From Galaxea fascicularis (taxonomy: Eukaryota > Cnidaria > Anthozoa > Scleractinia > Euphylliidae): a DNA stretch of 64,000 nucleotides. The position numbers and the translations under genes were made by a program. Below the pieces are notes generated by a model, which ran no database searches, was not told where the DNA came from, and saw nothing but the letters and a program-made list of their open reading frames with translations. Below, piece by piece: positions 1 through 9,005 of this stretch (its first letter is position 1; every line of letters starts with the position of its first letter). The DNA is taken from positions 39,835,920-39,899,919 of the forward strand of contig OX419336.1 of the NCBI GenBank assembly GCA_948470475.1, in the 5' to 3' direction.

Positions 1-8
1 GGACTTAC

Positions 9-91
9 AACTTTCAAAAGCCAGATGACAAGTTTGCTCATCAAGAGGATAGTTTCTTAGGTCCAACTTGCAAGAATTTTTTGTCACAAGC
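9..91 (-). CDS. LGIC-1 exon 5, Cys-loop
   Basis: This 83-base exon has two cysteines separated by 13 residues, with NYPLDEQ in the loop, and ends in AFES. The glutamate is the loop B acid that is missing from the other three genes. Donor GTAAGT lies at bases 8-3. The next exon is outside the window. Confidence 0.85.
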
Positions 92-3000
92 CTGTTAAGA
101 TAAAAGAGGAAAAACAAAAACTTTGCTGGGTATACATGAGCTAATTTCTGCTTTCGTATTGAAAACGCAGTATTTGTCCACAGTGTGTGGAATCATTTAC
201 CGATAGGTAACCACACGTACGCTGTAAAAAGAACAAATTTGTATAATGGGTAACGCTGCCAATAATATATATATTTTTTACATTTTGACACTTTTTGTAA
301 GATATTAGAGAGATCAGAAAACCGTCATGGTAGATACAAGACTCGTGGTTCTTCAAGCAATTCCTAAGTCCTATGCCGTCCTCTCCATTCATGTTTCTTG
401 AACCTCGACAGATAACTCTTGAGGAGTAGAATCTGTCCCACCTTCTCTTCGCACTTCTTTAAGGTTCAGGAACAAAAACATGCGGTAAAATAGAATTTCT
501 GATATAGGCAGTAAGAAGTGTGCGAAAAGTGATGTTTCCAATAACATTGAAACAACTGCCGAAAGCTTAGCCTGCAGTGCAGGCGTTATTGGCCATTTCG
601 AAATTCAAAAGGGAACTGGGGCGAGTTTCAAATTTTGAAGTAATCGATAAATTGACACCATCACATGAAAGATGACATTGAGTTTAGTCATTTGACCAAG
701 TTTGTTGAACAGAGACCAAGTTATGGACCTTGAAACATGGCTCAAAATCCATACAAACGTCTCTAATTTTGAGGGTGCGTCCCCCAAAACCCGCTTTGAA
801 GAGGAGGTAGACATGAACTCTGAAATGGCCTGGCCTATTAGTAGCGCTTGACCACCTTTCCCGAAATGTGCAAACAGCCAATGAACATCGATTTTGCTTT
901 TACCGGAAGCCCAAAATTTACTTCCGACAAAAACATTAACACACGTGTATTTTATCGAGCGAGCGAGAGTTATGTCGGAAGGACGTCCTAACTACAGCTG
1001 TAGGATTTGCAAAAGCTCATTTAAAGTGAAATTTGGAAATGTTCCCGGCAAACAAGTATATTCGTCCTCGGAAAACCTTTTCAAACCCTCGCAGAGGAAG
1101 GACAGCCTTGGAGTTGTGTTAGCAGAGGTTTGTACTCGTGTCGGAATAGTATTGTTTCACGATCCTGCAACATATTCTGATTTGCAACCCGTGTGGTCGA
1201 AAAATTCGCAGCCTTGGCCAGTTGTTCGAGTTTGTCAAAGCAGGTACGACTCCAATGTTAAACTCTGCCTATAAAAGCATAAACACACACTGGCAACTCC
1301 GGAGAAAGCGAGCCCTTCGTGGAGAAAATCAAAAGTTGTTAGAGTTAATTCGCCAACAGCCAAGACGCCGATCGCCGCAGTCAGCTGGCGAATCAAGAAA
1401 ATCTCTTGCATTTGGAGGAGGAATTAGTTCTATACCGGTTTCTTTTTTCAAATGGAGGATGAAATGCTGAGTAAGCTTAACTTGGATGATTTGCTGCAAA
1501 CAGGACTTCAGGCAAAAGTCGTGTATGTGATTCCGTCAGTAACTGTGACTACGAGAGTTCCCCGTGACGAACCAACAAAAAACTTGGTCAAACACATTGC
1601 GTGCGAAAACTGGCGTGAAGTGTCTAATGCTATCCTTAAACACAAAGAACTTGCCCCAGAAATAATCATTGCAATCCGCAAGGCTGTTTCTAAAGAATTT
1701 AGCGATTACCTAAAATGTGAGAGTATGTTACTCGCCAGAAATGCTGATGAACTAGCCGGGTTTTCGAACAAATTGTTTATCAACATCTTGTAAACTAGCA
1801 CTAGCAAGGGATGTCTCCGTCAAACCCACTGAAGATGCCTCCGATGCCTTTGAGCGGACAGACAATCACACACGCAGCTTTCGATGATAATATTTGTTTC
1901 ACACGGATCAACAACAGGAATATAGGGCTTTTACCAAAGCCCGTCGGAAGAACTGCCAATAGATCCCTTCCATGAACAAGAGAAGAAATGGCTTCCTTTT
2001 GTTCGGGGCGTAATACACGCGACATACCAGCTTAGAGAGAAATAAAAGCGCCTCGTCGAAGCTTAACGTGTCCGTGATTTTATCAGGAAATCACAAGTTC
2101 CTCCCGCTCCCACTTGGAACGGCCGGAAGAAAAACGTACCTTATATTGAGAGGCATCAATCAATTTGCAACCTACCGCACCAATCAGAGCCCCCGTCCAT
2201 CTGGTGTACGGGTTTGGCAAACGAACAAGCCCCGCGGGCAGGCGTATTTTTCCCTCCCCTCCCCCTCCCCTCTTGCCCATTTTTCTACTTAACACCTACT
2301 CCCTTGGCAAATATTTCCTCGCCCCAATCTGCTATAGTTACCAAATCCAAGATGGCGGCCATAAAACGAAAATGTACACTCGCGCGCTCAAAATGCGCCT
2401 GCACTGCAGGCTACCGAAAGCTCTCAGTGGTCTCTTCTTCCCATAATAAGGGAATATTATTAGGTATATGGCTGCGGTTGTCAGGGATAATGTTAACCGA
2501 CGGAAAAAGAACATTCAAGGGGAACAAGCAGTGAGTGGCGTGTTTAAGCTAGAATCACCTTGCGCTGAGCATCATGCTTCCGTTTATCAGGTTTATCCAT
2601 ATTTTCTTGTTTAAGAAAACCATTTTATGTATCCTCGTGTCAATGGAGTTGACAAAAAACGTATCAGGTAACCAAAACTTTTCACAGGCTGCTCCCCCGA
2701 GGATAATTGTTCTGTTGATGCCAAATGCCAACCGAGGTTCTTGCCAAAATTGCCCAAGGTACAAATCTAGTTGAAAATCCTGCAAAATTGAAATTTTAGT
2801 TGTGTAGTAATTTTATTCCAAGAACTAAAGTTCATGAAATACGTAAAGAATTTTCTTTGTAGGCCGCTTTTTGAGTAGAGGGTAAAGTCATGATTTCTAT
2901 AGTGGCTTTTTAGATCTGTTATGTATTAGTTGCAGGCGCGGATCCAGGATTGTTTAATGGGGGGTGGCTGATACAGTCGGCCATTAAATTATACCATATT

Positions 3001-3266
3001 TTTTGGGACCCATGCATGTATTTCCTTTTTTTCACGTATTAGATTTTTATGGTGGGCTTCTCGAAAGGGGGGCGGCTAGCCACCCAGTCCACCCCCCCTG
3101 GATCCGCCCCTGAGTTGAGATTTTACATTAGCATGTACTTTGAGAATGAATGTGAAATAAATCATATATGAACTGCGGTAATGAAATCAAGTGAAGGATG
3201 ATCCTCGCAGTTGTAACGCAATTTTATGCAATTGCGTAAAGAAGCCTGAAAAAAAAATTCAGGACG

Positions 3267-3297
<31 letters not shown>

Positions 3298-3426
3298 TCC
3301 GGTGCGTTGTTCTACCAACTGAGCTATGAGGTTATGACGTTGGGAGCAGGTCAATTGTGTGTTCATGTGTCCATCATCCTCACTCATCTCTTTCACGGGA
3401 ACATATGGACCCACAATTGACCTGCC

Positions 3427-3464
<38 letters not shown>

Positions 3465-6400
3465 ATCGCACCGGTATCGCGAGGTCACGGCTTCAAACCC
3501 CATTGAAGTCCTTTTTTCTTTTTTTTTTAGGCTTTTTTACGCAATTGCAGAAATTGTGTTCACAAATGCGAGGATCAGTCTTCACTTGAGCATGTACTTT
3601 GTTAGGAGTTGTATAGAGAAATTGGAGATATTGATTGTAAAGCGCTACTGAGCTATTTTGAAAATAGCTCTCTAGAGGTAATGAATTATACACCATTGTT
3701 ATCAATATGTTCAATATTAAAAAGTCAGTGACTTGTAAAACAATAGCCAGCCTCAACTTCCATCCCCTTCCAGAATGAACAATAAAAGATTCGTCTACTG
3801 TGTAGCAGACCTTGAGATCCTTCATGTGTACTAATTACTATAACGGCCGACCGGTTGGCTCAGTTGGTTGAGTTCCGGACTAACGTGCGGGAGGTCGTGG
3901 GTTCAAACCCCGGCCGGACCAACACTCAGGGTCTTTAAATAACTGAGGAGAAAGTGCTTCCTTTGCAATGACATCTACAAATGGTTAGACTTTCTAGTCT
4001 TCTCGGATAAGGACGATAAACCGGAGGTCCCGTCACAATCCTTAACAATTGTTTCTGTGGGACGTTAAAGAACCACTAGGGACGTAACGAACCCTGGCTG
4101 TCACCACCCCTAGTGCCGGCCTGTTCTATTCAGCAAATGGGACTGACCTCGTTGGGACTTCGAGTCCTTTCGTTAGTCCCTCATTTGGTGTTGCTGTCAT
4201 GTTCACCAAATGGAAGCTACTATAATCATAATCATAATTTTCCGTTCCGTTCCGGCCATGCTAGTTTCAATATGACAGTTAAAAAGTCTATTCATAAAGG
4301 CTGAAGTGAGAGAGCTCGCCTTTCACTAATGTGAATAATGTGTCCTGGGTTCGATTCGCGCACTCGGTGTACATGTCATAAATTGGCTGAGTTTGTTGGT
4401 TCTCTACTCTGCTCAGAGCGGCTTTTCTCCGAGTACTCCGGTTTTCCCTCATTCTTCTCAAAAACCTGATTTGAATTTGATTTGAATTCATTTAGAGTTC
4501 ATTTGATTTACAGTCTCCCTTGTCAGTAGAGCATTATCATCATTATCCATTAGTTACAGTAACAGTACACAAGCTCACAGTACTTCTTACCATGCTTGTC
4601 TCACTAATTTCTCCAAATGACAAAATTAGCATTTCTAAGTCAACGTGAAGAGTACCCACTGCAAAAGAAAACAATTATCAGCCAACGAGAGTGCAGTAAT
4701 ATACACTCACTTAAAATGAAAATCAGCGAAGAGTCGAAATAAATCTGTTTCGCTGTGACCATGCGAAAAAGTTAGACTTAAAACTTTAGATCTGAGGCTA
4801 GTGCCTTGTCTTGTCTTAGATAGAGAGTACGGGAGGTTAGCTCAGTTTGATTGATGACGTTTTCTCGGTGGTAACGAGCATGCAGTCAGTTTTCCAAGGG
4901 AAGATTGTTAGTTTTCTAAGTGTGGAGTTTTTACGAGTGGAGGATGAGACAGTAGCCATGAGAACTGAGGCAGAGCACACTGCCAGCACGATATGAACAA
5001 TAATTTTGAGAGCCTGGTTTGCTGACTGCCAGTTAGCTTCCGTGACTCTCTTCAAGTGACTGAACCATGACGGTGGTTAGCACGTAGGGTAAGGGAAAAT
5101 TGTTGCCACTGATGACAGCTACAATACCCCTTCAAAAGCAATCCATCTTAAAAAGGAAAACACTGGGAAAGTTGGGTACATGGATAATAATTTCTAAATA
5201 CACTTTTTACTACATCAGTTTACCTCCATAGAACGGACGAATCCTTTTGTCATAGTTCCTAAATACAATTTCTAAAACATCTGAGACGTTTCTTCCTGGT
5301 ATCACTAGTTCCTCGTATTTAAGATGGTATTCCCTAAAGATAAACATTGTTTTGTAGTGTTACCAGCTTGTTCACTTGCATAGTTTTAGAGAGGATAGGG
5401 AATGTAGAGCTAGAGATCTTTGAAAGGTTACACGATCCTGACTGTGAAGGGATTTTGTTGAATAACGATTTGATTGACCATCGCAGTTTGGCAGTAGTGA
5501 AAAAAGGGCCTCAAAAAAATGAGGCTTGTGTGAGAGTCGAATCACTGAGATACCGGTGCAGCTAACAAGCCAAATGGTAGCTGGTCGTTCAGTTGAATTG
5601 GCCCTTCCGAAATGCAAAAGGGAACTGGGGCGAGTTTCAAATTTTGACAGCGTCCCCCAAAACCATGGTTTTGGGGGACGCAGCCTCAAAATGAGAGACG
5701 TTTGTATGGATTTTGAGCTATGTTTCAAGGTCCATAACTTGGGGCGCGTTTTTTTATTCACAATTCTGGAACGAGAATGGCCAGAATAGAAAATGTGCGC
5801 GTTTTTCTATTCGGCATTCCTATTCCGGAATGGACAGAACGCCATTCGAACCATTCTGCTCCCTGGGGCAGAATGAACAGAATGCTGCGAATCAAAATCC
5901 AAGCATTCCGTACCAACCATTCTTATTCCAGAACTGTGGATAAAAAAACGCGCCCTTGGTCTCTGTTCAACCTAAAAGAATCAAACTTGGTCAAACGACC
6001 AATCTCAATGTTATCTTTCATGTGATGGTGTCAATTTATCGATTACTTCAAAATTTGAAACTCGCCCCAGTTCCCTTTTGAATTTCGGAACGGCCAATAG
6101 TGTCGCGGAGTTTCCGCAAATTGGAACTGGAAACTAGCAAGAGGCCTGGCTGTAAGCCCAGAGGCCTGGCTACTTAGGGACTTTTGGGACTAAAAACGTG
6201 GTTTACGAACAATTTGACATTGAATGTTGGACAGTTTTCGTTAACTTTTCGAAGTGGAAATATAAATTTAAGGTTTAAACGTAACGTGACCGCATCCTCG
6301 GCAACAAATAGCCTGAAATGTCAGCCATCTCCTTCCCCGGCCGTTACTCACAGAATTAGGGGGAGGAAAACATCTGAGATATCAGACTAGTCATTTGAAT

Positions 6401-8170
6401 TAACCACTCAACAATAATTTTGAAATGTATAACGTTTCGTCAACCATAAACACTAAAAAGAACTAAGGCAGCCAAAGGACCGATCAGCTGGTTGAGCAGA
6501 CGACTAAAACAAATACTACTCAATATCGACCTCCTTATTGAGCCCACAGCTTTTCCATAACAGTAAAAAACAACATCAACAGAAGCAAAAATAGTACGAA
6601 TAATTATCGAAAAAGAGGATTAGCTGTGACAGAAATGCCATGACTCCGTTTTACTCGTGACTATTGAAGTTACACTGTCAAGGCAACCGTTTAGAACATA
6701 CCATGGCGGTGTATCAGCTGGTTTTATTTCGTCACTGTTATTATGTCTTATGAACTTGTTCCCAGGACCACTTTAAGATAAAAGTACAGAAAGAGGCAAA
6801 ACAAAGTGATTAACAGTATTTGAGACAGATTAGCTTCTTTTACAAATATCTCCAATACCTCATTCGTCTCTGTACCTCATCAGTGAAACTTGATAGAAAT
6901 AGAATTGACAAACTCTTACATTTTCTCAGTAAAGGACTTCGTAGGGTTGGAAAGTGATTTTACTGTTGGCGGTGGAACTGAAGTTGTGGAATTTCTGTGT
7001 AAACTTGTGTTGTTCCTTATGACCATCCCTTTGCTGAAAAAGATAGAAAAAACTCAGTCAAACACGGACGAGGTAATTACATGGTTCTGACAGTAAAGCA
7101 AACTAGTTACCCACTCGCTCGATGTGACAGTATCTAACATACTCGATGTGATTAATATATATGACCGGTTTTGCAGTTTACTTATGAAAACAAAGCGCTT
7201 ACATGGTTTTGAAACCCGCCAGTTTGTGGTTTGTTTATTTACTACACCCATTGCATTTTGAAATCACCCTTCATTCATGAAATCTGATTGACTCTCAACA
7301 GTGCAATTCATACCCAAATTGCACCATTTTTGCTCTAAATCACATCCTTTTTAAGCCCATCTAAATTCAAAACTGGTTTTTCTGAAGTGAATATTAAATA
7401 AATATCAATTATTAATATTGACAAAAACCTGTCTGATTTCAAAATGGGTATAATAAAGTGGTAATTGAACTTTGTGTCGTGCAATTTTGGTGTAAAATCA
7501 TACTTGTGATTTCAAATCAGTTTAAATTCAATTTCAGTTTGAAATCACGCGTACGATTTCAGGCCAAATTGCACTCCACTCAGCTCAGTTCAATTACCAT
7601 TATAAATCAAGGATACAACTCATTTGAACTTAATTAAAAGCCATTATAAAACTATTAGAGCACTTTAATTGTTTTATAAGTGGCCTTTAGTTAAGTCCAA
7701 AAATCAAGTGTTGTTAAAGGGCATATCACTTTACAATGCAATTTCACTTTATCTCGCTCGCTCGCTCGATTTTATGATATATTACCGGTTTCGCAGTTTA
7801 CCGTCTTTACATAAGAAAAAAAAAAGGCTTACACGCCAGTTTGTGGTTTGTTTATAAATCAAGGATACAACTCATTTGGACTTAATTAAAGGCCATTATA
7901 AAACAATTAAAGCCCTTTATCATCAAGCAGTTCTAAATAACAGCAGAAGTAAATTTGCTTGTTCTTTTAACTACACCACGGACAGCTCAACCGTCGTTAT
8001 TCGTTATATTAGAGAATTAATGTTGTCGTTTAAAGCCAACCTGACGTTTGTAAAATTACTTTAATCATTCAATGTTATTACAAGTTAAAACAAGTCATTG
8101 TCACTTACCTAACAAGCGCAAAGTTGTGAAGAAAAAAGTGAAGCCCAAGTTGTGTCACTAACAACCGCAT
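9..8170 (-). CDS. LGIC-1: Cys-loop ligand-gated ion channel, N-terminal half (3' end outside window)
   Basis: Cell-surface pentameric channel subunit of the GABA-A/glycine receptor class; only the signal peptide and part of the extracellular domain lie in the window. Coding exons on the minus strand: 8170-8109, 5333-5224, 4658-4591, 2779-2559 and 91-9. Each is bounded by AG and GT, and all phases agree (544 bases, 181 codons plus one base). Visible motifs are the RIRPFYGG start of the binding domain, the loop A WLPDTFF motif, and a Cys-loop with 13 residues between the cysteines (YPLDEQTC at its end). Loop B keeps the FES glutamate typical of principal-face GABA-A beta and glycine receptor subunits, unlike the three paralogues here. 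The membrane exons must lie beyond base 1, so ion selectivity cannot be read. Introns 1, 3 and 4 are rich in transposon remnants. Family assignment is firm; ligand is unknown. Confidence 0.88.
591..795 (-). mobile_element. Truncated copy of a MITE-like repeat (family R1)
   Basis: It starts with TTCAAAAGGGAACTGGGGCG and shares most of its length with copies near 5599-6097 and 32017-32334. Only one terminal inverted repeat survives; it breaks off in the centre near CCCCCAAAAC. It sits in LGIC-1 intron 4. Confidence 0.75.
960..1793 (+). pseudogene. Broken transposon-associated zinc-finger (ZAD-like) protein fragment
   Basis: Reading from about 970 gives two CxxC pairs (CRIC and CNPC) about 60 residues apart, the spacing of a ZAD-like zinc domain. 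The second pair is reached only after a frameshift near 1185. A stop at 1468-1470 and a second shift separate a further block starting at 1452 (MEDEMLSKLNLDDLLQTGL) that runs to 1793. Related reading frames are common repetitive sequence in coral genomes, as I recall them. The frame breaks and truncation indicate a dead copy in LGIC-1 intron 4. Confidence 0.5.
1801..2025 (-). pseudogene. RecQ-like helicase N-terminal fragment
   Basis: Encodes LRPEQKEAISSLVHGRDLLA and a Walker A motif (LPTGFGKS), typical of the start of a RecQ-type helicase domain, then loses similarity after VCPLK. Only motif I and its surroundings remain, so it cannot be functional. RecQ-like fragments are often repetitive in corals (memory, not checked). 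Confidence 0.6.
2559..2779 (-). CDS. LGIC-1 exon 4, loop A region
   Basis: This 221-base exon begins DFQLDLYLGQFWQEPRL and contains FWLPDTFFVN, the strongly conserved loop A segment. NRT and NGS are possible glycosylation sites. It ends AG before GTGATT in phase 2. The paralogous exons are 218 bases. Confidence 0.9.
2933..3112. mobile_element. Short MITE with GGATCCAGG termini
   Basis: Ends CAGGCGCGGATCCAGG and CCTGGATCCGCCCCTG are inverted repeats of 16 bases with one mismatch. AGTTG stands directly on both sides (2928-2932 and 3113-3117), a possible 5-base target duplication. The CAGGGGCGGATCCAGG type of end is widespread in non-autonomous DNA transposons. Confidence 0.7.
3172..3605. repeat. 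Inverted pair of tRNA-Thr-derived repeats (foldback)
   Basis: Two related arms face each other. The minus-strand arm (about 3345-3272) and the plus-strand arm (about 3440-3513) each hold an A box like TAGCTCAGTTGGTTAGAGC and a B box like GGTTCAAAC. Both have the anticodon-loop region GCACCGG with GGT (Thr) in the anticodon place. Flanks continue the palindrome (GATCCTCGCA and TGCGAGGATC). The right arm still forms a seven-pair acceptor stem, but loop and T-stem changes argue against a working tRNA. Confidence 0.7.
3845..4238 (+). mobile_element. tRNA-derived SINE
   Basis: The head has A box TGGCTCAGTTGGTTGAGT and B box GGTTCAAACCC, followed by an unrelated body of about 300 bases and an (AATCAT)n tail at 4221-4238. 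This is the standard layout of a SINE; it sits in LGIC-1 intron 3. Confidence 0.75.
4299..4560 (+). mobile_element. Second, different tRNA-derived SINE
   Basis: Shows a B-box-like GGTTCGATTC near 4350, a body with CTCCGAGTACTCCGGTTTTC, and an ATCATT-rich tail near 4540-4560. The A box is poorly preserved, so this is an old copy or lacks its 5' end. Confidence 0.6.
4591..4658 (-). CDS. LGIC-1 exon 3, 68-base binding-domain exon
   Basis: It has the same 68-base size and phases as exon 3 of the three paralogues and encodes a strand ending ILSFGEISETSM. It lacks the Asn-X-Thr/Ser site that LGIC-2, -3 and -4 all have near the start of this exon. Acceptor TTTTGCAG, donor GTAAGA. Confidence 0.8.
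5224..5333 (-). CDS. LGIC-1 exon 2, start of binding domain
   Basis: Acceptor ATCTTTAG before 5333 and donor GTAAAC after 5224. The exon encodes NYDKRIRPFYGG, the hallmark at the start of Cys-loop binding domains, and a potential glycosylation site (NVS). At 110 bases it is 30 longer than the 80-base exon 2 of the paralogues, because it carries extra N-terminal residues. Phase 2 in, phase 1 out. Confidence 0.8.
5599..6097 (+). mobile_element. Family R1 MITE carrying a nested insertion
   Basis: Both terminal inverted repeats are present (GAACTGGGGCGAGTTTC and GAAACTCGCCCCAGTTC). A 212-base second element lies at 5743-5954. The left interior has CCATGGTTTTGGGGGACGC next to its own inverse, so the centre is itself palindromic. 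Confidence 0.8.
5743..5954. mobile_element. Nested 212-base MITE with CTTGG target duplication
   Basis: Ends GGCGCGTTTTTTTAT and ATAAAAAAACGCGCC are inverted repeats extending about 30 bases (TTCTGGAA / TTCCAGAA). CTTGG stands on both sides (5738-5742, 5955-5959), and the other R1 copies have a single, uninterrupted version of the site. Confidence 0.9.
7125..7925. repeat. Cluster of direct and inverted repeats
   Basis: A block ending CCAGTTTGTGGTTTGTTTAT occurs near 7140-7245 and again near 7757-7855. A second block (ACAACTCATTTGAACTTAAT) occurs at about 7615 and 7867 with an inverted partner near 7665-7700. Between them lie GTGCAATT and AATTGCAC motifs in opposite orientation. Probably compound non-autonomous elements in LGIC-1 intron 1. 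Confidence 0.6.
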
Positions 8171-8194
8171 GCTGCCACTCGATTTCTCGAACCT
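8109..8194 (-). CDS. LGIC-1 exon 1, signal peptide
   Basis: An acceptor (TTGCAG) precedes base 8194, 24 bases of 5' UTR follow, and ATG is at 8170. The exon encodes a short hydrophobic leader (MRLLVTQLGLHFFLHNFALV) and ends AG before GTAAGT in phase 2. Exon 2 needs exactly that phase. An upstream non-coding exon is implied but was not located. Confidence 0.65.
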
Positions 8195-8764
8195 CTGCAA
8201 GATAGGAAAGTGTGTGTGAGTGTTACATGCTGTTGAGTTCCACCGTGATTCTGTATATCACTCTCACGAAGAGTTTGTAGCTCTCGAAACTTCAGCTATC
8301 GAATTCCATTTCGGTGCAGAATTCACAAGGGCCCCAGTCACAACTGCTTAGATTTTGTTTTCTCTCTCCCACCGGCGAAACACCCCAGTGTTTTAGAACA
8401 CGACTAGCAATAAACAATGTATATACATTAACTGCTGGGCATCTCTGATTAGTGTGGATTCAGTGACTTCAGTGATTAACTGTTTCCTTGTTAGCTCGGC
8501 TAGCGGGAGATCGGTTTTCAAATTGACACGCGGTAAGTTGGAATTTCTGCCAAATAAAAAAAATCTAAAACATTTAACCGAATTTGAAAACTTTCTCCAT
8601 CGTGCTCTTCGTCTGTAGCTGTTTGAGTTTTGCGAGTTAGCCTTTGGAATCGCATCCCTACGAGCTTATCTCCCGACAGCATGAATGGCTAGAGACGCAT
8701 TATCCGTCCAGACGACTTATGCGTCCATTTTATCCGACTAGTGTCAAGATGGGACGAACTACAT

Positions 8765-9005
8765 GAGACGCATTATCCGTCTTGACTACTTTGGGTCTGG
8801 TTATGCGTCTCTAGTATAAAGACGGGCACAAGACGACTTATGCGTCCAGACGAACTCTCGCTCGAAATTCGTCGTTCAAGACGAATTACGAAGAATTGTT
8901 CGTCTAGACGCCTAATGCGTCTTGTGCCCGTCTTTATACTGGAGACGCATAACCAGACGAAGTACATATGTTTGCCCAAAGTCGTCAAGACGGATAATGC
9001 GTCTC
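8765..9005. mobile_element. 241-base foldback element upstream of LGIC-1
   Basis: Left arm GAGACGCATTATCCGTCTTG and right arm CAAGACGGATAATGCGTCTC pair, and pairing continues inward through GGTTATGCGTCTC and GACGGGCACAAGACG with few mismatches. A partial extra copy of the end lies at 8692-8730. Confidence 0.8.

Noticed and set aside
3440..3513. Functional tRNA-Thr gene
   Set aside because: The acceptor stem forms, but position 33 of the loop and the T stem are altered, and the copy is embedded in a repeat palindrome.
4837..5055. Minus-strand open frame of 72 codons with a signal-like hydrophobic stretch, between LGIC-1 exons 2 and 3
   Set aside because: It has a stop, lies downstream of exon 2 and has no suitable donor. 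A phase-correct leader exon was found at 8170-8109.
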